Shown one piece after another: positions 42,855 through 52,770 of a stretch of 64,000 nt of DNA. Source of the DNA: Acanthococcus lagerstroemiae. Its lineage: Eukaryota > Arthropoda > Insecta > Hemiptera > Eriococcidae. How positions within the stretch are numbered: position 1 is the stretch's first letter; every line of letters begins with the position of its first letter. Location of the stretch: positions 8,308,001 to 8,372,000 of the forward strand of contig CM063114.1 of assembly GCA_031841125.1 (NCBI GenBank), read 5' to 3'. The notes beneath the pieces are model-generated. The model made no database searches. It was not told the DNA's origin and was given only the letters and a program-made list of their open reading frames with translations. The translations under genes and the position numbers were made by a program.

Positions 42855-44338
42855 GAAACTGCTACGGGCGTGGTGCAGCAAGAGATGTCGTGCGGAGTTT
42901 CGCAGGGATCAGTTCTTGATCCACTCCTGTGGAACATCGCGTTTGACGGCATCCTGCGAGGAGAGAGGGGTGAACATCATCTGTTACGCTGATGACACTT
43001 CGGTGGTCGCAGTCGAAGACGATGTAGCCACGCTTGAAAACAAGGTGAACGCGGGACTGGAGGCAATAACCCGTTGGATTGAGTCAGCTGGGTTGTGCCT
43101 GTGTTGTTTACACGCCGTCGACGGTACAACCCTCCTTCCATTCGCCTAAAGGGAGCGGAGATTGCGCCCTGTACAACCCTGAAGTTCCTCAGGCCGTGGC
43201 TCGACGGGAAGCTGTCGTTCAGAGAACACACGAAGAGGACAGCGCAGAAAGCGGAGAGAGTCATAGCCGGATTAAGCCGACTCATGTCGAACCTAGGGGA
43301 GCCGACAGAGAAGAAACATGAGCTGCTGGCGACGTCGCCATGTCGGTCCCCCTATATGGGGCGCCAATCTGGTCCGACGCCATCAGTGCCAGGGAATACA
43401 GAAAAACCGATCTGGTAAGGGTTCAACGGAAGGCTGCACTGAGGTGTGTCAGTGCCTCTCGCACTGTCTCTACAGAGGCAGTTTGCGTGCTAACAAGTAT
43501 ACCGCCAGTGGAGTTGCTAGCGGATGAGCGGAAGAGGGTATACAGCGCAACGCGGAAGATGCCACCGAAAAGCAGTGTGGCGTTACGGGTCAAGCGGGAT
43601 AATAGGCAATCCATGCTTCGCATGTGAGAAGATCGGCTCTCCCGCAGTACCAAGGGAGAGTGGTCCCAACTGCTAGTCGCGACCTCAACGCGTTGTTAGG
43701 CAGACACCATGGCCAGCTGGACTTCTACCTCACGCAGTTGATAAGCGGCCATGGAGTGTTTAACAAATGTCTGCAACGGATTGGCATAGCAGAAAGCCCG
43801 CGGTGCTCCTACTGCGCTGCAGGAGGGCGAGATGATGATGCCTGGCACACCCTGTTCGAGTGTCCGGCATTCGACCAAGAGAGGGAAGAAGCGGCAGCCG
43901 CCTTTCAAAACGCTGGCGTTGAGCTGCTTACATCGGAGAACCTGGTCCCGACCATGCTGAAGAGCAGAGCGGGATGGAATCAGGCAGCTACCTTTGTCAA
44001 GAAGACATTGGGCCGCAAGATGGAGCTGGAGTGGCAGAGACAAAGGCAGCGGACACAGCACCCTATGCCGACACTCGCCATCCCACCAACATCGATGACG
44101 ACGACGAGAACGAAGACGACGATGTCGTGGCTGCCAACAACCGATGAAGAAGACAATCCGGCGCAACTCAACAGCGAAGAAGATGAAGAATAAAACGCCG
44201 TGAAGAGGCGACAGGAGAAATGGAGGTAGCAGGAGCTACCCCAAAGCGACCCCCCCCCATTCTGACGCAGCCCATTTGGGGCGTTTCCGGAGGTGCGGTG
44301 TCCCGGTGCCAATTCGGCATGCGTGCATCGCCATACGC
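42855..44338 (+). mobile_element. 5'-truncated R1-clade LINE inserted in the RTE LINE
   Basis: Begins inside the reverse transcriptase (about the SCGVSQGSV motif) and runs through the C terminus to a conserved 3' tail shared with 21292-21397. It is much more GC-rich than its host element. The host reverse transcriptase breaks off at KKVGRI and resumes at LKIMIVD, so the R1 lies within it; the exact junctions (42845-42865 and 44334-44342) and the target duplication are unclear. R1 elements typically insert in 28S rDNA; this clade also includes relatives with other targets. Confidence 0.8.
42868..44193 (+). pseudogene. R1-type reverse transcriptase C-terminal half
   Basis: Frames in order: SCGVSQGSVLDPLLWNIAFD, NIICYADDTSVVAVEDDVAT (YADD intact), NAGLEAITRWIESAGLCL, then after shifts LKGAEIAPCTTLKFL, TKRTAQKAERVIAGLSRLM, VPLYGAPIWSDAI, RVQRKAALRCVSASRTVST, PPVELLADERKRVY, and finally the long frame to 44193 with HHGQLDFYLTQLISGHGVF, CSYCAAGGRDDDAWHTLFEC (C-C-H-C zinc motif) and an acidic tail. 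At least four frameshifts between 42980 and 43630. The last frame (43624-44193) is the best preserved. Confidence 0.85.
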
Positions 44339-44999
44339 CTCTCTATCATTGAAAATTATGATCGTCGACCGCATGAATGACAACCAACTAGGGATCACAG
44401 ATGTGGATGGAATAGAAATAGTGGAAGACTTCACATACTTGGGCTCCATAGTGTCCAACAGAGACGGCTCAGAAGGAGAAATAAAAAAAAGCGTTGCAAT
44501 TGCAAAAACAGCAGTAGGAAAGCTCAATTAAATCTGGAAAAGTCATGTTGTCATAAAACACACTAAGCTGAAAAGGATCGAGCCCCTGATTTTTCCCGTC
44601 TTTGTATGCTGCAGATTGCTGGACAGTGAAAAACGCTAACATACTGCGAATTGAGGCTTTCTAAATGTGCTGAGAATCCTATGGACCAAGAAGAGGACGA
44701 ATGCATCGATACGCAAAGAACTTGGCGTGAAAGACAGACTCAGCACAGTCATTAGGAGACGCATTCTCAGTTACTTTGGTCACGCAATCAGAAGGGACAA
44801 TCTGGAGAAATTGACTGTGCAGGGAAGAGTAGAACGCACCTGGTCGCACTGCAGGTCACCGTAGATTTAATACGGAAAATCACTGGCAAGACGATGGAAT
44901 CATGTACTAGGACAGTCGAGGACAGAGACAACTGGAGGAGCCTGGTCGACTCGATTACCTGATCACGATGCCCGAACCCGGGCGAACGAAGAAGATTAT

Positions 45000-47094
45000 C
45001 GGTTATAATGACCTCTGATTAGTTATTTCTATCTACTGCCTATCACGACGATAACATGAAAAAAATCTGCATTACCAGCCGGCATTGCTAACTGTTGTTT
45101 GAACAAAAATGTTTTGCAAAAAAATTGAATTATGACAACACAACAATCACTGCTACCAAGTGAGCAACGTAGATTGAACACTCCTCTTTTCAACGAGACG
45201 GAAACGAGTGCTGTAGCTTCATTAGTTCAGCCGCTAGAGTGCATGATAGTCGAAAAACATAGTTATCAAAGTTACCCAAGGATTATCAACGTTACCCCCG
45301 ATTATTGGTACTGGGCGGAAGAAGTAGGCCTATAACAAGTTTTTCAGTGCTTCTGCAGTTCCTCTAAAACTCAATTATAGTCTTCTCCAGATCACTTCGT
45401 CTCCGTACTTTCCAGTTATTTTTATATTCGAGCTGCAAGAGATGGGATACCGTACTTCTGAAGTTGTCCACCAGGGCAGCCGCCGCCGCTGCACCGCGTC
45501 GTATATAATTTCAATCTAATTATGCAGTGCCAACGGGTTGCTCATAGAGTTCGTTTTTATAAGACCGAGAATAATTTGAAACCAGGCCAGGGCAGCGCGA
45601 CGCTGTTAATTTAGTTTGGCCGCGTGCTCAGGTCTCGGTAGAATTTGCCTAATGCAATTTCAAAAGAACAAACAACTTAGACGGTGTATAACTCAACGAA
45701 GATTAACAAGTTGACGTTTCTGTTTGAAACTTCCAAAGGGACGAATAAAATTATATTACCGTACCCTATTGGTTTTCGCATGCGAATAATTTTTAGCTGC
45801 CACTCCCCTTGTCATCGGTGGCCGGCGATGGTGCGAGACTACGTAACGAAGAAATAGGTTTAGCTGTAGGTACTGCGAAAATATCTCATAAAAATGGTAA
45901 TGACTCGAATATTAATTTTGAAAAATCGCTGTTCTGTATCGGCCGGTTTCGAAAATGTTCGCCTTCATTTACATGGAGTGTGTGTGTGTGTGTCTCTCTC
46001 TCTAATACACGGGTAAATGGGCACCGCGTTGTTATTTCTATTTTCAGTCGACTGGCACGGCTAGAATTCTTTACTAGCGTGCCAGAGAAGATGAGAAAAT
46101 TGATGGTATTTAATTTCGCCGACTGCGACTCACACCTGGGCTTCGAGTATTTCCCAACGCGGAAACTTCGCCGGCGTACAGAATTTTGCTGGAATGAAAA
46201 AGAAAATATAAATACGGGACCAGGTATGCTGTGTAAATGAAAAATATATACGGTTTTTCCTGGCCCGTAATGCTGGAGAATAAAAATAACAGCGGGGATG
46301 GTATTTCACGTTAAGACCCGTTGGTATTTTTGCAGAGCAGAACGTGAGCCTCGGCCTTATAATGCTATCTGAAGAACAGCCGAACGATAAGACTTTTCAG
46401 TCTTCGTTACAAGGCATTTTATATAAAAAGCAAACTTGTTGAGATTATTCTCAGCGTGAATTCTGCAGGGGGTTCGCGATGAAAAAAATTTAATCCGCGA
46501 GCTCGATGACAACGTGAGAATCAGAAATGTAATAACTGTAGATAGTAATCCCATTGCGAGTAACGTAGACATTTGTACCAAATTGATTATGGTTTTCTCA
46601 TTACTTCGACGAATGACATAGAGTACAGAAGCCAATAGGTGAATTAAAATATGATTTGTTTCCCAATGTTACAAAAAAATCTAGAAATCGATTAGAACTA
46701 TATTCTTTTTAAGGTGCCGTATTCGATTGACAGTAAGCGGTTCACGACGTGCACACGCACAGTATCAATCTTTATGATCTGGAGGTAACACGCCCTGCGA
46801 TCATAATGCTCTGATGGAGGTTACAGGACGTGCTATGTTTCCACCTCAATTGATATTGTAGTCGCTGTATTCGCTAGGATGTTAGCAGGTACGAAACTGA
46901 GGGGGGGGGGGCAGCTTGCCTCCAAGCCTCCGCCGGAGTTGGGAGATTTCAGTAAATAGATCATAAGTTGAGAAAATCCAACAGGTCCAAAAAAAAATAT
47001 TCCGAATTTTTTTTTGTTAATGCAAAAAAATTTGATACTTGGGGAATTTTGAGTTGAGTCAGCTGAGCAGTTAAGAATTTAACAATTTTTGCCC
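45000..47094. other. No gene recognised; partly CpG-containing low-copy DNA
   Basis: 45400-46350 resembles the CpG-containing blocks at 14 and 24 kb. The 143-codon frame at 45809-46240 crosses a (TG)n(TC)n microsatellite and has no motif, so I do not call it a gene. A 12-base G run occurs near 46902. Confidence 0.45.
45979..46003. repeat. (TG)n(TC)n microsatellite
   Basis: GTGTGTGTGTGTGTGTCTCTCTCTCT, uninterrupted dinucleotide tracts changing from TG to TC. Confidence 0.9.
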
Positions 47095-47745
47095 CCCCCT
47101 CCCTCCCGAGAAGGGTGGTCATGGTAGTGGGAGCTCTTGAGTGGAGGACTAGGGGTTCTCTGAGGGAGTTGGGGTCGAGGAGGCCGCAGAGAAGGAGCAG
47201 TGGAAGGGGAAGGCTGTAGCGAGGGATTACGGCTGCAATTGGGGAGGGCGTAGTGATGGGTGAAGAGGTTTTGGTGGGGGCGTGGTACGTGAACAGAAAT
47301 GAAGGCGGGGGTGTGGTCGGAGGGACGTGGTCCTAATGGGGAGGGCACTTGGGTGGAATAGGGTGATCGGGGGGGGGCTAGGTGTACGACTGGGTGATGA
47401 TCGGAGGATGAACGGAGGGTGCCATGTGGAGGAGAAGCTGTGGACGGAGAAAGTCATGAAGCGAGGAGATGGTAATGTGAAGAGATTAAGGCCCAGGTGG
47501 TGGAGGTCGGTTGTGGTGGTCGATGATTGTAGAGGTGAGGAGGAAGTCCAAGGGAAAGGGCAGGGTTCACAGGGAGGATACTGCGGAGGTAAAAGACCAT
47601 GGGATGGGCATTAAAGCCTCTGGTAGAATATGGCCGTTGTGGGGGAGGAGTTCGTGGCTGAGGAGGGCTGCGACTGTTGAAGTGTGATCATGGAGGTGGA
47701 GAGCGACCGTGGTGAACGAGGGGGTCGTGATCAAGGAGGAGGCTT
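47095..47745. repeat. Purine/G-rich strand-asymmetric segment
   Basis: About 650 bases in which the plus strand is dominated by G and A (GGGGGAGGG, GGTGGGGGCGTGG, GGAGGTGGAG), giving proline- and serine-rich minus-strand frames (47079-47457). It has no clear period. It could be decayed coding DNA or a simple-sequence-like region; the sequence does not decide. Confidence 0.5.
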
Positions 47746-47814
47746 GTAATGAAAATGTATCGATTTCAAATTTATACGAACTCTAATTTTGATAGCCGGG
47801 TAGTTTTATATTTT

Positions 47815-48105
47815 TATAATACTATTCCCTGTCGAGAGTTGCGTTTTTTAAAACGTGAATGGCCTTAAACATTTCAGCCGAATACCACTAGTCCTTGTCG
47901 ACATTTGCGTTTTTTAAAACGTTAACGACTTAAAACGTGTCGACAGTGTCTTGATTTCGCGAGGAACGAGCGAAGCGAGTTCCGAGTACTTTTCGCTACT
48001 ACTGCGAGGAACGAGCGAAGCGAGTTCCGAGTGCTTTTCGGCCGAAGGCCGAAAAGTCGGTACTGCTTTCGCAAAGCGAAAGCAGTTTTTTTTTTTTTTA
48101 CCGGC
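47815..48105. repeat. Hairpin-rich unit with tandem GAACGAGCGAAGCGAGTTCC
   Basis: 47830-47940 holds two ~70-base units containing TTGCGTTTTTTAAAACGT. Next, GAGGAACGAGCGAAGCGAG starts at 47961 and 48006, period 45. Then come two perfect inverted repeats: CTTTTCGGCC-GAA-GGCCGAAAAG (48033-48055) and CTGCTTTCGC-AAA-GCGAAAGCAG (48064-48086), the latter followed by a 12-13 base T run. The word style is unlike the surroundings. A related hairpin recurs at 50981-51025. Confidence 0.75.
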
Positions 48106-48356
48106 TTAACCAAATTGAGAAACAGAGAGTGCAAAATGTGTGTCAAAGTACACCCTTCTAGAAATGAATGACAAAAAAATTTAATATTCAAAATTATTTA
48201 CTTATCACCGTATTTTCGATGACTGAATTCTTACATCAAAAAACGCAGTTTTAGACATTCGACGATTTCCTTCTCAAAATCATTTATTTTTGGCTGTTGA
48301 CCTAAACTATTCTTATTATATGTTCGGAGGTACACTTCGTTGCTTTTACTTTTTTT
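48106..48356. other. Spacer between hairpin unit and TIR element
   Basis: No motif recognised. Confidence 0.4.
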
Positions 48357-48839
48357 CAAAGTCATATAGATACACCAAGTTAGACGACTAGCGCGTTTCC
48401 GCGTTCTGCCGTCATGCCATTGCGCTGCTATCGCTGAACTCCTTTGTTTGCATTGCGCTTATATGGACATTTTTACGTTTTTGCGGATTAGCTCAAAAAC
48501 TATCAATTTTGATGAAAAATTGGAAAGAGCTAAATTTGTTCACCTTGGAATTTCCCATCGAATGCGAGGAAATTCGAAATTTTTATGGGTAAAATTTTGA
48601 AACTGATCTTACCTGATAGAAAATAACAGGTAGAATAAATTTTGTTCTTTTCACTTTTTCATAAAACTCGACCGTTATTGAGATAAACGCAAAACCTTGT
48701 TAGGGCTCCCAACGTTTACATTGATTTCACGGCAGTCGAACGCTGCCAGCGCTACTATCGGGATAAATTATCGTAACATACGAAGTTTAATATTGGTTAA
48801 ATGGAGAGTCGAACGACTTGGTGTATCTATATGACTTTG
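48357..48839. mobile_element. 483-bp element with ~33-bp inverted ends
   Basis: CAAAGTCATATAGATACACC at the left is matched exactly in reverse complement at the right end (GGTGTATCTATATGACTTTG), and similarity extends inward to about 33 bases (AAGTTAGACGACT against AGTCGAACGACTT). Flanks CTTTTTTT and CTTTTTTA could be an 8-bp duplication, although low complexity weakens that. No open frame of note; non-autonomous DNA transposon. Confidence 0.75.
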
Positions 48840-49075
48840 CTTTTTTACCGACTTTTCTACAGAAAAGTCAGGTATTATACCCGTCACAGCTGTCGATATG
48901 GGGGTGGGGGCAATGTTTTTTTTACGTTTCAGAGTGTGTAGAATTCATAAGTCGCTCAATCGTCAGTGTTACCACATTCCACCAAGTTTTGCTATCCATT
49001 TGTTTTGTTATCTTTGTACAAAGTGATATACCTTTTCACCGACTTTACAAATAAAAGAGATACAAATAATTAAAT
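48840..49075. other. Sequence joining the TIR element to the mitochondrial insert
   Basis: Contains the perfect hairpin GACTTTTCT-AC-AGAAAAGTC (48849-48868) close to the TIR element end. The composition changes abruptly to mtDNA-like at about 49060. Confidence 0.5.
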
Positions 49076-49099
49076 TATAAATTAATAAAATGATTATAA

Positions 49100-49449
49100 A
49101 TATCACTAAAAAAATTAATATAGTTAATCTATAAAATCATTATTCATAATCCTAATTTTAATAATAATTTTTATATCAAGAATTATAATAATAATTTTTT
49201 ATATTATCATAAATTCTCGAAATTATAAAATTACATTTAATAATTTTACAAATAATATTTATTAAAAAACTAATTTTATTTAATAAAATAAAAAATTCAA
49301 TAATTTTTATGAAAGAAAAAAAATTTATAAAATTAATAAATTTAATTATAATAAAAATAATTTTAGTATTAATAATTCGAATAATTATTTTTATTAACCT
49401 AATTAATCTATTAATAATTAAAAATAAATTTTATTTAAAAAATGTATAA
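49100..49449 (+). pseudogene. ND6-like remnant
   Basis: Lies directly upstream of cytochrome b, where ND6 sits in most insects. The mitochondrial-code frames are hydrophobic and Met/Ile-rich (MILVLMIRMIIFINLINLLM near the end) and the last frame stops at 49447-49449. A frame change near 49240 and early stops break it. The assignment rests mainly on position and composition. Confidence 0.45.
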
Positions 49450-49513
49450 TATTTTTAATATTCTTTAATTTCCAAAATTAATATTAATTCTAAATTAACT
49501 TAAAATATTATTA

Positions 49514-50510
49514 ATGAAATTAATTAAAAATTTTATTAATATGAAAACCCCTTCAAATTTATATCCTTTATGAAATATTGGATCTTTAATTTCTTTATTA
49601 ATTATATTTCAAATTATTATTGGTTTAATTTTATCTATAAACTACTTTAATAATTTTAATCCTTTTATTTCTTCATTTAATATTTATTACAATATTAATT
49701 TTGGATGATTAATACGAATTATTCACAGAAACTTAACATCAATAATTTTTATCCTAATTTTATTTCATTTAAAACGAAATTTAATATTTAAAACATTAAT
49801 GAATTTAAATATATGAATAACTGGAATATTAATATTTCTAATAATGATAATAATTTCTTTTTTTGGATATTCATTAATTTGAAATCAAATATCTTATTGA
49901 GCAATAATAGTTATTACAAATTTTTTATCCTCAATTCCTTTATTAGAAAAACTCTTAATTAAATGAATTTGAGGAAATTTTAATATTAATATTATTTTAA
50001 TTAATCGATTTTTTTCTATTCATTTTTTATTACCAATAATTATTTTAATAACAACTATAATTCATTTAATAATTTTACATTTTAATAAATCATCCAATCC
50101 CTTAGGAATAAATAATAAATTAGATTTCATTAATTTAAACCCAATATTATTATTCAAAGATTTTTATTTTTTTATTATCATTTTAATAATTTTAATTAAT
50201 TTAATTCTAATTAATCCTAATTTATTTAATAATTATGATAATTTTAATATAATAAATTATTTTAAAACCTCAAATCATATTGAACCTGAATGATACTTTT
50301 TATTTTTTTATTCTATTCTTCGATCAATTGAAAATAAATTATCAGGATTACTTAGTTTCAGTTTTTATTTCTATCATTCTTATTTTTATACTACCTAAAT
50401 TTATAATTAATAAATTTCAATCAAATAAATTTATTCTTATAGTAAAAATTATTTTATGAATTTTTTGAAATATTATTATTTCTATTAGATATTTAGGAAC
50501 AAAAATATAG
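49514..50510 (+). pseudogene. cytb: Cytochrome b (mitochondrial origin), frameshifted and C-terminally short
   Basis: In the invertebrate mitochondrial code a single frame runs from ATG 49514 to about 50348: TPSNLYPLWNIGSLISL, FGWLIRIIHSNLTS, ILFHLKRNL, YWAMMVITNFLSSIP, IWGNFNINI, RFFSIHFLLPMI, MIHLMILHFNKSSNPLG and IEPEWYFLFFYSILRSI. The four heme-ligand histidines (in IIHSN, LFHLK, SIHFL, MIHLM) and the PEW loop are present, although the normal PWGQMSFW reads IWNQMSYW. A one-base shift near 50350 is followed by a matching continuation (SIIILIFMLPKF; ISYLGTKM) and TAG at 50508-50510, about 40 residues short of a usual insect protein. In nuclear code it is full of stops. Confidence 0.9.
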
Positions 50511-50609
50511 AATTCCCTTTTAATTTAATTAATTAAATTTTAATTATTATATTTTTCTTAATAATTAATTGAATAAATTTAATTAACAAATTAAAATTTT
50601 TTTTTTTAA

Positions 50610-50860
50610 ATTAATAAAAAATTATTTTGAAAATAATTTAAAAAAAATTAATTTAAAACTAAAAACTATAACCTAAATTAATTAAATTTTTATAAAAAAA
50701 CTAAACAAATCCTTTCCTACTAAATTTAATTATTAAAATTTAAAAGATAAAATCCAACCTAATTTACATCGGTTTAAATCAAATCATGTAAATATTATAA
50801 TAAGTCAAACAGAATTACAAATTCATATTTCTATTATAAAAATTTATTTACTTCTTCAAC
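50610..50860 (-). pseudogene. rrnL: Mitochondrial 16S rRNA, 3' portion
   Basis: On the plus strand, CCTTTCCTACTAAATTT, AAAATCCAACCTAATTTACA and CGGTTTAAATCAAATCATGTAA follow the conserved 3' region of insect large-subunit rRNA (CTTTCGTACTA, CCAACCTGGCTTACACCGG, TTTGAACTCAGATCATG), and AAGTCAAACAG follows. Several normally invariant bases are changed, as expected of a pseudogene or a fast-evolving mtDNA. The match ends near 50860. Confidence 0.75.
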
Positions 50861-50978
50861 TGCTTCTTTCATGATTAATATATGATTTCATAAGTTTGTG
50901 TTATATGGGTTACATCCAGAGTACTTAACTTTCATTATTTCATTAATTCGTCAGAATATATTTTGCTTAAATGATAAG

Positions 50979-51030
50979 TAGCTCGAAAAGTCGGTTCTGC
51001 TTTCGCTGCTGCGAAAGCTTTTTTTTTAAC
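50979..51030. repeat. Hairpin motif related to 48033-48099
   Basis: CTCGAAAAGTCGGTTCTGCT, then TTTCGCTGCTGCGAAAGC and eight to nine T. The same succession (CGAAAAGTCGGTACTGC, TTTCGCAAAGCGAAAGCAG, T run) ends the unit at 48100. The two copies bracket the TIR element and the mitochondrial insert. Confidence 0.7.
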
Positions 51031-51920
51031 GATTGTCGTTTCGTCCAGATTGACGTGCGCACAATTACCCGCTGCGCACAATTCCCCCACCTTCCCCTAG
51101 ATGACGTAGATATCCGGTATACATTCTAGTGACCAGCAGAATCGGATCTTCGTCAATGGCGTGCGTACAGAAGTGAAAGCAATACGCGAAGCTATTCTCC
51201 GACTTTTTTTTCTCTTGTTACCCCCGACTAGCGACGCTCAAATGTATCATAAATTGCTTTCAAAATAAAATACATAATAAAGAAAATTTGGCGTTGAAAC
51301 GCGCGAATATTATAATGGTCTGGTGATCTGCGAGCAAACAACGTTGAATAAATTCAACAGACGTTTTTATTCTCTCTTCGGAGGGGGTAATAAACAATCA
51401 CGATGTTTACTCTCGCTGTCGGGAAATGCAAATTTGAATCGCTTCTGCGTATTCGAATAAATATAATTTCAGCTTCTCCTTCGACAAATAGTTTGCCGAA
51501 TCGTTCGTTCTTCAGCCATTATTTAAATGTACATAAAACCAATTTGCCTGGGAATACGGTACAGTCTCATTCGGGTTTACCAAATCACACATAAAGAATA
51601 TATACATTTTACAAGATCTCCAAATCGGCGAGTTATTTTCGATGCACGTGCTCGGCTAATATGCGCTATCGCTATGAAAGTTCAACTTATATCGTTGTCG
51701 TCTCTTAATAATCGGTTTTATCGCGTCTATAATAAATTGCTGGGTTGATCCGGCGGAAATGTGGAAATAATTTGCAGCGTACGTAATGCGTGCGAACCCA
51801 GGTAGAGCTTTTCTCGGCGCCGAGTTCCACGCTGTGACTAGAAACAATGTAATGCGCTAAATTTCATTATATTCGTCCGGCGAAAATATCTGAGCATTCG
51901 CGTCGAGGAATGTTTTCGAG

Positions 51921-51954
<34 letters not shown>

Positions 51955-52770
51955 TGCCGGCACCTCACTCCTTTTCTGCGCTCTTTTCGAACGAATCAAT
52001 ACAGCGTACGCTAAATTACTAGAACAGTATGAATAAATAATCGCGGGGAAAAACATTCGATCACCGGGGCCCCGTGGTCTCGCCATAGAAAACGGAAACG
52101 CGAACCCGCCATTATGCGAAAGAAAATTCAATCGAGAAAAATCAACATACGGCGGTAAAAGTTAATTTAAAATTGACATCTCGAATACATCATCGTGTGG
52201 GAAGCACGCGGCGAGGTATTTCGAGCAAATGAAATTCACTGCAGCGGAGTGTACCACCTGCAGATAGTGCGGGGATGCGGGGAATTCATGCGAAATTTCA
52301 CAGGAATCGCGCATTTCACCATAAGAGCTTGAAATCTGATACTGTGAGCTTGGAAGAGTGGTGAGAGGACCAGTCTGAACCGAAACCTCACTGACTGAGC
52401 GTGAGAACCAATTTGAACCGAAACCCGCTAAGGGAAACAGGGAAGATCTGAGCTTGAGCTACTAACAGCTCATCCTTTTCAGTCCCAACGGACAAAATGT
52501 CCCAAAAATTTTCAAAAAAATCCTGGTGGGATCACTAACAGTGTTTAAAAATCCGTTTCAGTTTACGCGTAGTATTCGTGCGATCATGTTGCATATCGCT
52601 GCTTATCTCGTTTAATTCGGTATATAGTGGAACTGCTCGGTTATAATGAGTTAAATACTACGGCAGCCGAACTTCTGATAGCCACTGGGTATAAAGTGAA
52701 ATGTGCGAAACAGATGATGAAATTCTGGACTGTCATGTACTGATCGACTCATCGTCACCTCAGACGACGC
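51031..52770. other. No gene recognised; CpG-containing low-copy DNA
   Basis: 51030-52330 has the same unique-looking, CpG-containing character as 14, 24 and 45 kb. Short frames have no motif. TTGATCCGGCGGA near 51745 is only a chance likeness to the start of 18S rRNA. Confidence 0.45.
51923..51951. repeat. (TC)n microsatellite
   Basis: Fourteen or so uninterrupted TC dinucleotides. Confidence 0.95.

Larger units (their letters stand above)
42445..44995 (+). pseudogene. BovB-like RTE LINE, interrupted by an R1 element
   Basis: Before the interruption: INYKIAVDNVNWRIPW, LYEDNSAPVRVEGELGEL, NGVRQGCILSPILFNAC, DLRYADDTTLLATTTEKL (YADD intact), ELLKKVGRI. After it (from about 44340): LKIMIVDRMNDNQ, GIEIVEDFTYLGSIVSNRDG, EIKKSVAIAKTAVGKLN, then decayed sequence with RILWTKKRTNASI, RRRILSYFGHAIRRD and a terminal segment TETTGGAWS... 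/ DNWRSLVDSIT. The order and phrases match the BovB branch of RTE. The N-terminal endonuclease and fingers are missing. The middle of the C-terminal part (44525-44660) has several stops. Confidence 0.85.
49076..50860 (+). pseudogene. Nuclear mitochondrial insertion (NUMT): ND6-like, cytochrome b, 16S 3' end
   Basis: About 1.8 kb of extreme AT content containing, in mitochondrial order, an ND6-like region, cytochrome b on the plus strand, and the 3' part of 16S rRNA on the minus strand. TGA occurs repeatedly at conserved tryptophan positions and AGA at a conserved serine, so the text makes sense only in the invertebrate mitochondrial code. ND1 and tRNA genes expected between cytochrome b and 16S in the common insect order are absent. 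The flanks are nuclear repeat DNA. A chimeric assembly cannot be excluded from sequence alone. Confidence 0.85.

Noticed and set aside
45809..46240. 143-codon frame as a coding exon
   Set aside because: It runs across a TG/TC microsatellite and lacks any recognised domain or splice-supported neighbours.
47079..47457. Proline/serine-rich minus-strand frames as a possible secreted or structural protein
   Set aside because: They result from a strand-asymmetric C-rich composition; frames shift and stop, and no signal peptide or repeat unit is consistent.
47922..48191. Bacterial contamination or horizontally acquired DNA, because of the GAACGAGCGAAGCGAG wording
   Set aside because: No bacterial gene accompanies it, flanks are eukaryotic transposons, and the pattern is fully explained as a hairpin repeat; an outside origin cannot be shown from this sequence.
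51740..51765. Likeness to the 5' end of 18S rRNA (GGTTGATCC)
   Set aside because: The match is about nine bases and the following sequence does not continue as rRNA.
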